Shown piece by piece: positions 32,529 to 44,911 of a DNA stretch of 64,000 nucleotides; the first letter of the stretch is position 1; each line of letters opens with the position of its first letter. The notes below the pieces were generated by a model that saw only the letters and a program-made list of their open reading frames with translations, searched no databases and was not told the origin of the DNA. The position numbers were made by a program, and so were the translations under genes. Origin of the DNA: Zygnema cylindricum (lineage: Eukaryota > Streptophyta > Zygnematophyceae > Zygnematales > Zygnemataceae); contig JBBHKE010000409.1 of the NCBI GenBank assembly GCA_037447655.1, positions 301,616 to 365,615 of the forward strand, in the 5' to 3' direction.

Positions 32529-34622
32529 TTACACCAAATCGCCCTTACAATTTTCTCCTTCACAGTCTGGAAATGGAAATATATTGGGTACAATAATTGC
32601 CTCTGTTGTTGATATAAAGGGCATATTGCTTTTGGGTCCCTTAAAACGCACTTCAAGAAAAAAGGCGGTATATCCATCCTGAAGTACACAATAAAAAAAC
32701 AGAAAAAGATGTCAAAATTAAAAATCCCATCAAGAAATAGAACAATATATAGTGAGGAGCATGGCAATACAAGAAAACAGACTTTCGTATTTAGTAACCT
32801 AATTTTTCCTTCAGCGACATGTCCAGACTGACGAATAGTGAAAAAAAGTACAAAAAGTACAAAAAAGTTCAGAAAGAGTACGAGTGAAAGAAGAAGAATG
32901 ATCAGATGGTGAGCTCTGTCATAGTCCTAAAAAAACGATGAAATATAGTGAAGAAAGCTAATGGGTAAAAACAAAACAATTCGAATTCCTGAAAACAATG
33001 TAAATTTCTTTTCTCAGAAAGCTTCTTACACACGAAATGATGGATACTTTTCAGAAAAACTTTTTTGCGTCTGAAATCTATTAAGGTCATAATGTCGACG
33101 AAAAGTTTTTTTCTCCAATCAGTAGTCAACAAAACTGTCGAGGTTTATTGAATAGTGTTTTAGAGAACAATCTTAATTGAAAGATTTCTGAGGAATGATT
33201 TCTATTGAAGGATGTACATTGAATAATTTATATCAAAGAACCTTAATTTAAAGATTTCTTTAGGAATAATCTCTACCAAAGAAATTTTAATAAACGATTC
33301 TCATCAACGGATTTTCATGGAATGATTTTATCGAAGGATTTTTAGGGAGCAATTTTACCTCGAAGGAAAGGTATTGAATCATTTTTAATGAAGGATTTCA
33401 TGGTATGACTTTTGTTGAAATGGACTTTATTGAAATGACTTTTATTCAATTATTTATATTGAAAGATTTAGGAAGATTTTTTCTAAGGGAGTACAAAACC
33501 TCGACTTGTTCTAAGTACAAACCAGAGAGAGATAAGAGAAGTTTGGAGAGCACTCATTCATTTGGCCAAGCTAAACCAGATATAGTGTGGATTAGCAATG
33601 GTAACACAGAGAGGAAAATAACACTAACAAGTCCAACATAAAAAGTGGTGAAACTGTAAAGGATTTTGCACAAATCCCATTCAGTGGAGTTTGCATAAAT
33701 GAGGATTTTGCATCACAGAGGAGCTTGCGTAAAAGAGAGATCTAAATAACAGAGGAGTTTACACCAAAGAGAAGTTTTATAACGGACGAGATTATACAAC
33801 AGAGAAGCTTACAAAACAGAGAAAATGTACATAACAGAGAAGCTTACATAACAGGAGTTTACATAACAGAGGAGTTTACATAACAGAGGAGTTTACATAA
33901 CAGAGGAGTTTACATCACAGAGGAGTTCACAAAATGTGTACAAGAAGTAAAGTCACTAGAGAGGAGTTCTACCTTGGGTGGTTCGACCTCGGCAAAATAC
34001 TGACGAGCTCCCGTACTACTCACAGACTTCGGTTTAATAATCCGAGGAAGGAAAAACGTGGGCTGTAAACACCCTATCCCTTCTCCGACCACTCGAGTGG
34101 TACTGTCGAATAGAGTACAAAAACATCATAAATGAAGTGTGTTTGAAGAAGTAAATCAGGAAAAAACGATACCCCCCAGCGAGAGAGAGAGGGGGGAGAG
34201 AGGGAGGGAGGAAAGGGAGAGAGAGAGGAGGGGAGAGAGAGTGAGGGAGAGGCAGGGAGAGGGAGAGGGAGAGGGAGAGGGAGAGGGAGAGGGAGAGGGA
34301 GAAAGAGAGAGCCATTGAAACACACCATTTCGGTTCAAAAAAAGAGTTAGATGAGCTTTTAATATCAGTTACGTGTAGAGAGAAATTTCAGAAAAGCTCA
34401 CCAATGGCCGTCATTGGCTCGAATCCATCGAAAGTCACGTCGCAAGGTCTCTTTTGCAGTATGGCCGACCCTGGAACCATGCCCTCTCCCTTCAATTATC
34501 CGTCTCTCTCTCTCCCTCTCCCTCCCTCCTCTCTCTCCCTCTCTCTCTCTTTCTCTCTCCCTCCCTCCCTCCCTCCCTCCTTCCCTCTCTCTCTCTCTTT
34601 TTCACTCTCTCTCTCTTTTTCA

Positions 34623-34653
<31 letters not shown>

Positions 34654-37600
34654 GCTCTCTCTCTCTCGCTTCCAGATCTCTTCACGAACCCTGGCTATCA
34701 AAGGTTCCTAATAAAACTATTTCAAAACATTGATATCTTAATCAACATAATTAATGGGAAACGCAACCCACTGCAATTAATTTAACAAACCAATGTTAAA
34801 CCACAACAGAAAAAAAGCTCTAGTTCCAAAACTCTCTAAGCAACACAAAACTCCCAGAATAACAAAATTGTGTATCACCCATCATCTCTCTCACAATGTT
34901 GTTCCACTTATCTCCTAGTAACCCAAATTTCTAAGAAAACACAAAAAAAAACGTTATCACCCATCTTCTCTTTCTCTCTCTCTCTTTCCAACTCTATCTC
35001 TCTCTCTCTATTTTTTTTTCCCCTTTATCTACACTCACTCACCACAAGACCACTAAAATCGGTTTCCGGCTTGTAATCAGCTCCAAAACTCCTTCCTTTC
35101 GGTCCATTTTCCATTTAATTTTCGGAAAAATATCACCTCCACTTGAACACCGTAATGATTTTTTAGGGTCAATACTCTCCTCTGTACTCTCCTCTCCTCC
35201 TTTAACGTCTTCTTTATCTACTACCGATTCTTTATCATCGACAAATCGACTCCCCTCCCTCTCTCTCCCTCTCCCACATGTACGAAATTCGAGTAAATTT
35301 TTCGATAAAGTAAAATTTAAGTCAGGTTCCAGGAATGAATCTTCCATAAATTCAGGAACTTCTTCAATACTGTCTACTAGGACAGTATTCGAACCTAGAG
35401 CTTCTGTAACTAAATATCTCCACTCTCTCTCTCCCTCTTTTGTTCTTGGAAAATACGGCTCAGTCTCCCCTTCTTTCCCTGTAAAACCATTTATTGAACC
35501 ATTTATTTCTTGTTTTCTCTTCCCAAGAATCCATGGATGACCTCGAAGAAGTCCTAAAGGATCCTCACTAATTGTCCTTCCTGTGGGAATTGGTATTCTC
35601 TCCTTTGACAGTATCTCTTTCTCCTTCTCCTTATCTCCTACTTCGGCTTTTTCGGAGAGAGTTCTTGATGTTACCCCCGCCTTCCCTCCCGTTCCCTTCT
35701 CGAGGAGATTCGTCTCACTGAATCTAGTATTGTAAGCGGCACTGTTTCGAGCTTCTTCCCTTGGTTTTTTTCCCTTTAAGGTACTGTTTCGAGATTCCTC
35801 CCTTGGTTTTTTTTTCTTTAAGGTATTGTTTTCCCTTAGTTCTTTTTCCTTTAATATGCTGAGGTAAAAGGCTTCCACAGCTACCAGGAGCTGCAAAACA
35901 TTTGGTACAAATTTTTGAGTGAGTGTCACTCTAAAGATTGAAATTTTTAAATTGATATTTGTTTAATTATCACATTTGGTTTAAAAAGTCATTTTGTTTA
36001 TTGCAAACTGTATGTTTTTATGTGTTCCAAACCTAAAATAAGTTGCATTTTTCGCCTCCAACTTGTAGCTTATCTCTACCCAAGCACTGGGAGGAGAGAG
36101 GAAGGGGAGAGAGGAGAGGGAGGGTGAGAGCCATACCTTTGGTAAACCTGTCACAAGACTGTGCTCCACATTGGCCAATATGAGAAGATGCTTCTCTCCC
36201 TTTAGTTTATCCCAATAATATTCACTGCAATAATTAATCCCCACAAAACCCGGCAAAAAACAATTAGTTTCTTTTTCATTAAAGGTAGCAATGTATCCAA
36301 TTAGTGCTCCGTTTATCGGGAACCTGGAGATAAGCAAATATTATCTACCAAGCAAACTCACAAATTTCATCATTACTGTCATCAACTTGTGAGAAACAAA
36401 CGTGTGAAAGGAGCCACCGGCCGAAAAAAAAACCATCAACTCTTTCTCACTTTCCCTCATCTTACATTTTTCATTGTAAAACAAAACTTATAAAGTAAAA
36501 ATTCCTGAAACTATGGTGAGCTCGATGTCACCTGTCATCGAGCATAAAAAACTCGTCGTTCGAAGCAACTATAACAAGTTTCGGCATTTTGAGGCGATTA
36601 ACGTATACAAATGGGTCAACAATTTCCTGCGGTACAATAAAGAGGGTAAGGAGATATTCATAATAAAGAGGGTAAGGAGATATCCATAAGAAAGAGGGTA
36701 CGGAGGTATCATCAGAAAGAGGGTAAGGAGATATTCATAATAAAGAGGGTAAGCAGGTATTCAGTGGAGAAATTATCTTGTCCTTCCTGTTTCCGTCCTA
36801 CTTGACTAGTTTGACTTTCAAGACTTTTGACTTTAGTGTCCCAATAAAACGTCATGATGACAGTAGAGGATCAAATCGTCCAATTCTTGAGACTCAAAAT
36901 TTGCTGATAACTTCCATAAATTCCAACGCAAAACTTGCCAAGGAAAAGAAAGAAAAACAGTTACTAAAGCAGTTCGAAAGCATTGAATAAAAGAATAAAA
37001 AGTTCGTGTTGTTTAATATACACAATACATAATTTTATTTTCTTATTCATTTATTTATGAATTGATAAACAAATTGCTACATTGTCGGCGAGTATACCCA
37101 AAACCTTTAACCTCTTATACTCAAAAAATGTACTTCGAGTAGGCTATTTGTTCTACCAGAACTTCTGCCCGCAAATATAAAAATAAAAAGTTTTAAATTG
37201 GTGTAAAAAAATATTTTTTCCTTTCCAATCCTACTTGATGTGATACAATCAAACTCTCATTGAAAGGACGAGAGAAGATCGTTCAGGTGTCAACAAAATA
37301 CACCATCACCACACTAAAATTTGCTTCAATACAATCCACCGATCCCCAAAAAAATATGTATTTATGACATTATTACTTAGAAATGCGACAACCGCCTAAT
37401 GCACCTTAATCCACCTTAATAGCAATAGTGCCGTTTTGATAAAATACAGAGAATTTCCAAACACCTCTTATGGCTACTCTAGACACAGGATACACATATC
37501 TTAAAAGCCCTTCACAACCACCTTCTGATTCAACTCTCATTGTTCCTCCCTCCCTCCCTCCCTCTCACAGCATAAGTCGGGACAAAAAGGGATAAGTCAG

Positions 37601-38596
37601 GACAAAAAAGGCATAAGGACAAAAAGGGCATAAGTTGCCCCAAAGGCATGACTCAAGACAAAAAGGATAAAGTTAAGACAAAAAGGCATACTCAGGACAA
37701 AAAGGCATAAGTAAGGACAAAAAAGGCAAAAGCTAAGACAAAGGCATATAACTCAAGACAAAAAAGGCATCCTTACTATTAATGTCGTCATTTCCTTCGA
37801 ATCTACAAGAGATGTGAGATTGAGTTCATAGTACGGTCCAAATGCAAAAGACCACCCTCCAAGGGCCTTATAAAAGTGGTGCAAATTCGATCGAAAATTT
37901 AGGGCATCCATCACCATAGGCACTAGACCCACCACTCTCTGCATGCCACGTGTCCAATTATTGAGCATAATAAGGGCAGTTTTTCATGGGTTTTTCATAG
38001 TTTTTCATGGGTTTTTCATAAATTTTTCACAGGTTGGTTTTTCATAGGTTTCTCATGGGTTTTTCATGGGTTTTTCATGGGTTTTTCATGGGTTTTCTAT
38101 TGGTTTTTCACGGTCTTTTCATAGATTTTCCATGATTTTTCATAGGTTTTTCATGGGTTTTTTAGGGTTTTTCCATAGTGAGTGAGTATTGTTGGTTGTC
38201 CGAAAACCGATAAAATCAAACAAATAGAGAGGTACTGGTTAAACAAAGGAGAATTTTCAAGAGAAATTGAGGCTTTTCCCAAAATGGGTGAGATTGTATC
38301 GCTCGGAAATTGACAAAGTCAAAACAAATAGCAGTGTAGTATTAGAAAGAAGATTTTTTGAACATTTGAGGACAACATGTGTAAGCACTGATTCTGAAGG
38401 GTAACTGATAAAATCAAACAAAAAAAATTATAATTGAAACAAAGAATAGTTCCTTAAGTGTTGACAATAACGTTAAAAACTTGAAGCGTCTGCAAAAAGT
38501 AATACTTTTCTTTGGTTCTCCGTTCCCGATCCTCGTCTCTTAGCTAGATAAATATTCTTCCATAAAAAATCTGATTGTTCTTGACCCCACAACTTT

Positions 38597-38678
<82 letters not shown>

Positions 38679-40323
38679 ATTCTTTTGATTACCGGCCTAC
38701 CTTGTCTACGGCTGCCAATGTCCATGCTGTCCATCCTCGCTTACTTGCGCCTGACACCACAAAATGTTGAACCTATTTTCAAAAGAAATTAACATTCAAT
38801 TAAAACATTGTAAATTAACATTCACTTTTGATAAAATAACCAGTGAATTCTGGTCACTGCAGGTCAATTTTGGTCAACATACTCTATCTATGGTACACCC
38901 ATCTCTCTTTCTTTTCGATGTTAAAAAAATTGCCAGCTTTATTTCACACGATTTTATGTGACACTTTGAAATCAGTTGCTTTCTACTACACCGTGTATCA
39001 CTATTAGTGTTAACATTTTTTTTACCACTCAAAACATCTTTTCTCCGTACATACTTCTCGGATTATGGATCTGATGGTTGCGACTGAAAGCCAGGATTAT
39101 CACCTTCCAATTGGCAGTCTCCATGTGAAAATCGGACAAGTATGTACGGAGAAAATATGTTTTAAGTGGCAAAAAAATTATTAACACTAACAGCGATACA
39201 CGGTGTTGTTTAGTAGTTTTTTTCTATTTTTTTCTGGCAAGTAGAGTGGTCCAAAATAACGACTTCGAACGAATTGCAACCCCCAAAGTTTGAAAATGTC
39301 TCTGTCGTAAAAACATGGGATACTCATATTCAGGCTTAGTAAACCCAAAATAAGTGCATTTTTTTCTGTCGTAAAAACATTGGACACTTATACATAGACT
39401 TAGTAAAACCAGGAAAAATGCATTTTTTCCGACAGAGACTTCCTAGCCCATGAATATTTACGATGCTTAACATGATTATTATTATTTTTATACAGACGAA
39501 GTATAAAAGTCAATACAGTCAATTTCACACCAATTATGTATTTGCCGAAAAGACCCACATGGCCATTTGCTGTCCCCTTGATTTTCTATGCAAGTCATAA
39601 AGACTATTATCATTAATATAGATTATGAAAAATAAAGAGATAAATCATAAAAAGTATAAATAACAGCCGATGTTCAGTCCACAAATATTAGAGTGGAAAG
39701 ATGTAATGCTCCCACTTAATGTCCAGAGATATTTAGTTTTCGAATTGATATAAAGACTCTCCTCGAGTATACCATAGCACATTCTTGGATCCATCTCTGG
39801 GAAATGCCTTGAATTAAAGAAAGTTTTACTCTTTCAAACACCCAAAAAAAGTTTCATTCAGCAAAAGCAAAGGCAAAAGGAGGACTTAGCGACAATGAAG
39901 AAGTTTTACTCTTTCAAACACCCAAAAAAAGCAAAAGCAAAAGCAAAAACAAGACTTACTGACAATGAAGAAGTTTCCTTTTTTCAAACAAAAAAAACAT
40001 ATAGGGTTAAGCAAAAGCAAGACTGAGTTTTACTCTTTCAAACAATTAAAAAAAGCATTCCGCAAAAAGAAAAGCATAAGCAAAAACAAAAGCAAAAACC
40101 AAAACAAAAGCAAAAACAAAAACAAGACTTACTGACGATGACGAAGTATATCTGTTATATGCTTGCCAGGTGTCCAAAGCTCGAGCTGCGGCCTTTGTCA
40201 TCGGTAGTCGAAGAGGCCACTCGTCACGTCGCACATCGTCGACAAAGTGACGCCACGTGACTGCAATGGAACAAATATACTACAACTTTTTACTACCACA
40301 ATGCGAGGGAGGGAGGGAGGGAG

Positions 40324-40421
<98 letters not shown>

Positions 40422-40429
40422 GAGGGAGG

Positions 40430-40465
<36 letters not shown>

Positions 40466-42441
40466 GCTGCTTACATCTTTGTTTAGCAAATATGACAGAA
40501 AACTCCCAAAACTTGAAATGCTACAACAAAAACCAGTGACTAAAACTCTCTCCACCACCTCTCGTTGTGATAAATGTGAATTTTATGGGCAAGAATATGA
40601 CAGTCTAAGTCTACATGGTTTCAAGTGCGATTCTTTCAAATAGTCGACTTTCTCAATTTCAACCAAAAACCACAAAAATATGGTTCAATAGATGCTTTTC
40701 CATAATTCTATAATCCAGACTAATTATTGCAAAAATTGAACAGCAATCTCTCCGACACGTCAATCTCAACTCTATGATAGACCGTATACCGCTTTTAGAG
40801 TTATTAATGTTTTTTCGCCACTTAGGAAAAACTTTCTCCGTGCACACTTATCGGATTGCCAGTCCGATAAGTGTGCACGGAGAAAAGTTTCCTAAGTGGC
40901 GCAAAAACATTTACACTAATAGTGATACAGTGTAGTTTAGCAATCCTACTCAAAGTGGATAGATACCACATTCTCCGTTGAACTTCTGCTTTGAGATGCT
41001 TAAATGGCAAAGTTTCATTGCTTCTGCCTCGGGACTTCAGTAAGATATCTTCGAAACAAAAAGCCCAGTACTATAAAAAAACTTGTTTTCGCTTTGATCA
41101 ACGAGTTTGCAAAAAACCATCAAGCTACCGGTTTATCAAGAACATATGAAGTAATCTGTAGGTGGGTCCAAAAAACAGAGCCAAAGTACCTTTTAGTTAA
41201 CATCACACCATGGGAACATAAATGTTTGTGTAAGACATCAACGGCCCATAGAGAACCTCAATTGTCATTGACCATAGTGATTCCAACTTAATTTTAATTT
41301 AGTTTTAGTTTTAATTTTATTCAGCTAAATGGTCCCAGCTTATGTAGGATCTGGAGGAAACGGAAGAGAAAAGGCTTACATGCGATGATGCCATCCTCGG
41401 TTCGTTTTTCTCGAGTGGAGTCCTCACTAAATACACACGGCTGGTTGGGAATTTGGTACACTACTGCCGCGGAACTTCGAGTTTCCACCGCTACTCTAAA
41501 ACCAGAGGCAAAAAAAATAAAAGAGAGAGAAAAAAAAAATAGGAAAAAAAAAATTAGGAACTCATGAAGCATCAAAAACATTTATTAAAAACAAATTGCA
41601 ACTGCCATAAATCATTTTGTCGGCCGACATTGTATTCGTCACCATGAGCAGCAATTCTTTAGTTTAATTCGAGCCTCGGTAAAATGCAGTAAAACCGTTT
41701 TTATGTTCCTTTCCAGCCTCTTCCTCCTACTCCCCTCGCTCCTTTTCCACTAACTCTCGCCAAAATTTCCATAAACCATCAATTTTTACGGGCACAAATT
41801 CACGGAAATGAGGTGAGTTTTTTTGTTGGTATCTTACTGAGCTGCAATAAGAAGGAGTTCATCGGTGCTAGAAGGTAGTAAACCATTATTATCTCCTCCT
41901 CCGATTAGGAGAAAGCCTGTAGAGGAAAACTCCACTACTTGAGGAGTCTGTAAAGGCAGAACCCGGAAAGTCCTCGGTTGGTATTGAATATTTGAAGAAG
42001 CAAACAGGAATTTTGAGATAGAAATAGTGAGGAGCTTTAACAAAAGCTGAACACATTTGAGGTGAAAGATGAACCTCGTACCAAGATGGAGGTTTTCCGA
42101 GGTTGTTTTGAAGCAAAATGTTCATTTGATTTTTAATAAATAACGATAGAAACGAGCATGCGAATATATTGAAGATTTACTTGAAAAAGTGAGCGATTTT
42201 TTCAATTTGACAAAAACATAGCTAAATAATCACGCCCTATTTAAATGAACTTTCCTTTACAATGTCGCGCTTAAGAGATTCCTTTTGCGATTTGCTCACC
42301 AGAATGACCATATTGTGTGTCCAAACAGAACAGCTGACGTCAGCATTTGTAAGCCATCCTTGACTAGTAAAGTTGAGTACAGCTCCTTCGAATGTTCCCG
42401 ATGGCACGCGCCCTTTAATCCTATGGCCAGTATCGTGCCAG
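32529..42441 (-). CDS. PhoPQ_related (PqaA/AprA-type) alpha/beta-hydrolase-like protein; 5' end not found
   Basis: Thirteen exons on the minus strand, all GT-AG with matching phases: 42441-42300, 41947-41838, 41495-41380, 40260-40133, 39585-39531, 38750-38701, 37938-37777, 36626-36532, 36224-36137, 35890-35043, 34470-34402, 34102-33973, 32678-32529 (TAA). Family landmarks in order: [144 protein letters not shown]. The likely triad is Ser in GASKRGW, Asp in NDEFF and His in EHSL. Bacterial PqaA and secreted AprA of Dictyostelium share this domain; the substrate is unknown. Exon 10 adds a charged insert of over 200 residues. Introns carry minisatellites and TIR elements. A short 5' exon with the signal peptide is missing. 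Confidence 0.85.
33690..33930. repeat. 19-bp minisatellite in the last intron of the PhoPQ-related gene
   Basis: Repeats of ACAGAGGAGTTTACATA with variants (AAGCTTACATAAC, GAGATTATACAAC), becoming almost perfect near 33850-33920, beside the exon that ends at 33973. Confidence 0.85.
36640..36765. repeat. Minisatellite in a PhoPQ-related gene intron
   Basis: AATAAAGAGGGTAAGGAGATATTCAT-like units, about four copies, lie immediately beyond the 36626 acceptor. Confidence 0.8.
37560..37772. repeat. 18-bp minisatellite abutting a splice donor
   Basis: ACAAAAAAGGCATAAGTCAG-type units, about eleven copies, run right up to the donor of the exon ending at 37777. Confidence 0.85.
37975..38175. repeat. 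11-bp minisatellite TTTTTCATGGG
   Basis: TTTTTCATGGG/TTTTTCATAGG is repeated about fifteen times in the intron preceding the exon that begins at 37938. Confidence 0.9.
38986..39207. mobile_element. Family C TIR element in a PhoPQ-related gene intron
   Basis: It runs from TACACCGTGTATCACTATTA to CTAACAGCGATACACGGTG. A second, inner inverted repeat (CAAAACATCTTTTCTCCGTA / TACGGAGAAAATATGTTTT) flanks a core with GATCTGATGGTTGCGA. There is no coding capacity. Confidence 0.8.
39820..40130. repeat. GCAAAA-type minisatellites in an intron
   Basis: Longer units (AGTTTTACTCTTTCAAACA followed by a GCAAAAGCAAAAAC array and GACTTACTGACAATGAAG) are repeated three to four times. The last copy of CTTACTGACGATG carries the real exon boundary (donor at 40131-40132). 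The other copies therefore also hold donor-like CTTACTGACAATG. Confidence 0.8.
40781..40934. mobile_element. Family C element, near-perfect palindrome
   Basis: CGCCACTTAGGAAAAACTTT ... GGAAAAGTTTCCTAAGTGGCG, with the centre TCGGATTGCCAGTCCGATAA, gives a long hairpin. It is a shortened family C copy inside an intron of the PhoPQ-related gene. Confidence 0.7.
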
Positions 42442-42489
42442 CTGTACAAAAATGCCAATTACAGACAGTATGGGTACAAATGTAGTGAA

Positions 42490-42925
42490 TTTAGTAACCA
42501 ACACAAGATGTTACATACAAAAGGTGATAAAAAAATGATGTTACATACGCAAAATGACATTACGTGCACAAGACGAAGTTACATACACAAAATAGTGTTA
42601 ATCACACAAGGTGATGTCACGTACACAAGGTAGTGTTATATGTACAAGTTGATTTTACATACACAAGATGAAGTTACACACCCAAAGTGATGTTACAAAC
42701 ACAAGATGGCGTTACATAGACAAGATGATCTAACATACACGAAGTGATGTTACATACAAGAGGCGATGTTATTTACACAGCATACATTTACTAATGTTAC
42801 ATTATTTTAATCTTCTATCTCCGCAACAAAACCTTATTCGTGCTTGTAGTTTGCTGCGTGATGTGACACGAGATGATGTCACAAACACAAGATTATGTTA
42901 AATAAACAAGATGATGTCACAGGGT
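42490..42925. repeat. About 20-bp minisatellite (ACACAAGATGATGTTACAT)
   Basis: Roughly twenty degenerate units lie just upstream of the first exon that I can place (acceptor beside 42441). This is therefore probably intron 1 of the PhoPQ-related gene. Confidence 0.8.
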
Positions 42926-43450
42926 CCTCCGGTTTGCCATAGCGAAGGGGAGGCTGGCATCAAGGCATGTTAGAGGTAAACGAAAGAGTTTGGGAAAGAA
43001 ATGGAAACGCATACAGAATTGTGTAATCAATCAATACAAAGAGATTTTTATTTCACGGGAGAGCGCATTATTATGAGACAAAGGCAGTTTTACTAGAGGA
43101 CCTTGTCAAATTTGACACTTTTGGATTCTTTTGTCCTTTTCCTAGAGGACTATTCGGTCAATTATTGAACGAGTGATGGCTTTAGTAAGGTAAACATAAA
43201 AATCAAACAAACGAAAAAAAAATAAAAAAAATCGAAGTAAACAATCACATACACAAAGCCTTGTAGCGCAATTAGTTGCATCAATTGAACGATCGCGTCA
43301 GTTCCGTCAGACATCCGGCGGGCGAACGAATCGAGATCACAGCAAAAAAAATAAAAGGCATAAAATACGTCACTTGCGGAAAAAACGTTTTTATGAAATA
43401 AAAAACATTTCATCTTCGATCTTCAGAGAATCAAACTGTACCAGTCTCTC

Positions 43451-43458
43451 TTTTATAG
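43451..43458 (-). promoter_or_regulatory. TATA-like box, candidate promoter of the PhoPQ-related gene
   Basis: On the minus strand the sequence reads GGCTATAAAAG, with ATGs at 43413 and 43361 downstream. It is a good TATA match at a sensible place for the missing 5' exon. No link to the coding exons could be shown. Confidence 0.3.
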
Positions 43459-43823
43459 CCATACAAAAATTAGTGTAGCACACAACAGTTTGCAGGATTC
43501 CAGCGAAAAGAGGAACATATAAAAGTTAACATTGTCCAAGTCTCCTCCTCTGGTTTCCTTTTAAAACAATTCTTGGAGCTGTGGATTATGTTCCTTGCTG
43601 CTGCAATGTACTGTAGTGTAGTGTCACGGGAGCAGCAGCGGGAGAGCTGGAAAGTGGTCTGTACACGTGTCGCGATGTTATTCCGTGCAGTACAAGTGGC
43701 GAACATGAACTGTGGATTGTTATGCAGACCGTATTTTTGGAGGTAATAATGACCGTCCGATCTTGTGTTCGCACGGATGAATTACAAGTTCTCAATATAG
43801 TGGAAGTGGAGCGTGCTGGCTGC

Positions 43824-44011
43824 TACACCGAATCGTTATTGGCGTTATGAACTCTATATCGGCACCCCCAATTTTGACGTGTACCTTAAATGGAATAAAC
43901 AATACTATTGGGAAGTGGTTCTAATCTGCCATCTCATGGCACTAAATTAGAATGAATGACATAATTTTATCTTTACTAATAATTCACAACATAATAACGA
44001 TTCAAGGTGTG
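43824..44011. mobile_element. Family A TIR element
   Basis: TACACCGAATCGTTATTGGC ... CATAATAACGATTCAAGGTG, about 190 bp. Interior words (TATATCGGCACCCC, TTTTGACGTG, CACTAAATTAGAATGAATGA) are shared with 52583-52785 and 55835-56037. Confidence 0.75.
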
Positions 44012-44046
44012 GTGACGTATTCCCATCGCAGGATATTACAGTACGG

Positions 44047-44459
44047 TACACCGTGAATCGTTATTTACCTATAACCTCTATATCATTTCCCAAAATTTGA
44101 CATTGTCCCTTAAATAAAATAAGGTGCACTTTAAGAAGTGGATATAATCTACCCGTCTCTAGCACTAAACTAGAATGAATGACGATAATTTTCTTTCCCT
44201 ATCATTCTATAGGTAAACGATTCAATTAAATCATTATTTGTAACTTTTACTGTAAAAGTACAAATTTGCACAGTCAGACTTCGTCCGTTCACCACACTAT
44301 TTAAAACGAACCTACATTATAATTTTTACCTAATTAAACCTTACTTAAATTAGAATAATGAAAAAATAAGAATCATTTACTCTATTTGACGTGATAGAGT
44401 CGAAATTTCGAGCGACAGAATTATCGTTATTTACTCTAATTACAATTCGCGGTGTACAG
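44047..44459. mobile_element. Chimeric TIR element: family A left, family B right
   Basis: It starts TACACCGTGAATCGTTATTT with family A interior words and ends with the family B right part (CACACTATTTAAAACG, GTGATAGAGTCGAAATTT, AATTCGCGGTGTA). It is either a recombinant element or two truncated copies fused. Confidence 0.65.
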
Positions 44460-44724
44460 CACACCGTGAATCATTATTAGCCTTATGTACGCTATATCGG
44501 CACCCCGAAATTTTGACATTGATACCTTAAATATAATAAATTACACTATTTAAGAAAATGGACCATAATCTTCCACGTCTCCTGGAACTAAATTAGAATG
44601 AATGCCCTCTTAACCTTTTTTTTCATTTTTCGACCAATACAATATGGGTCTTAAGGGCATATTGTATGTTTTGCATACAATAGGCATACTGTATGGGCCT
44701 ACTTTCACCTACTTTTGAACTATG
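44460..44724. mobile_element. Truncated family A element joined to a family D end
   Basis: The family A left half (CACACCGTGAATCATTATTA to TTAGAATGAATG at 44606) stops abruptly. From about 44636 it is followed by AATACAATATGGGTCTTAAG and the family D right end CACCTACTTTTGAACTATG. Confidence 0.65.
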
Positions 44725-44731
44725 CTTAAAA

Positions 44732-44911
44732 GTTAAAACATTTTTTCTCCGTACACACTTGTCCGATTTTCAAATGGAGACCGGCGATGGGAAGGTGAGA
44801 ATCTCAGATTTCAATCGGAACCGTCAGATCCACAATGCGACAAGCATGTACGGAGAAAAGATGTTTTAAGCGGCAGGAAAAACATTAACACTAATAGCGA
44901 TACACGGTGTA
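44732..44911. mobile_element. Family C TIR element lacking its left tip
   Basis: It carries the inner repeats AACATTTTTTCTCCGTACAC and TACGGAGAAAAGATGTTTTA and the right tip CTAATAGCGATACACGGTGT. The left ACACCGTG tip is missing, where it abuts the family D end. Confidence 0.7.

Noticed and set aside
32529-42441. Bacterial contamination, suggested by the family name PhoPQ-activated pathogenicity-related
   Set aside because: The gene is divided by at least twelve spliceosomal introns that share the repeats of the surrounding genome. The name comes from a Salmonella regulon and does not imply a role in virulence here.
43259-43330. tRNA-like sequence GCCTTGTAGCGCAATTAGTTGCATCA on the plus strand
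   Set aside because: It resembles the 5' half of a tRNA but lacks a matching anticodon arm, T arm and acceptor 3' strand.
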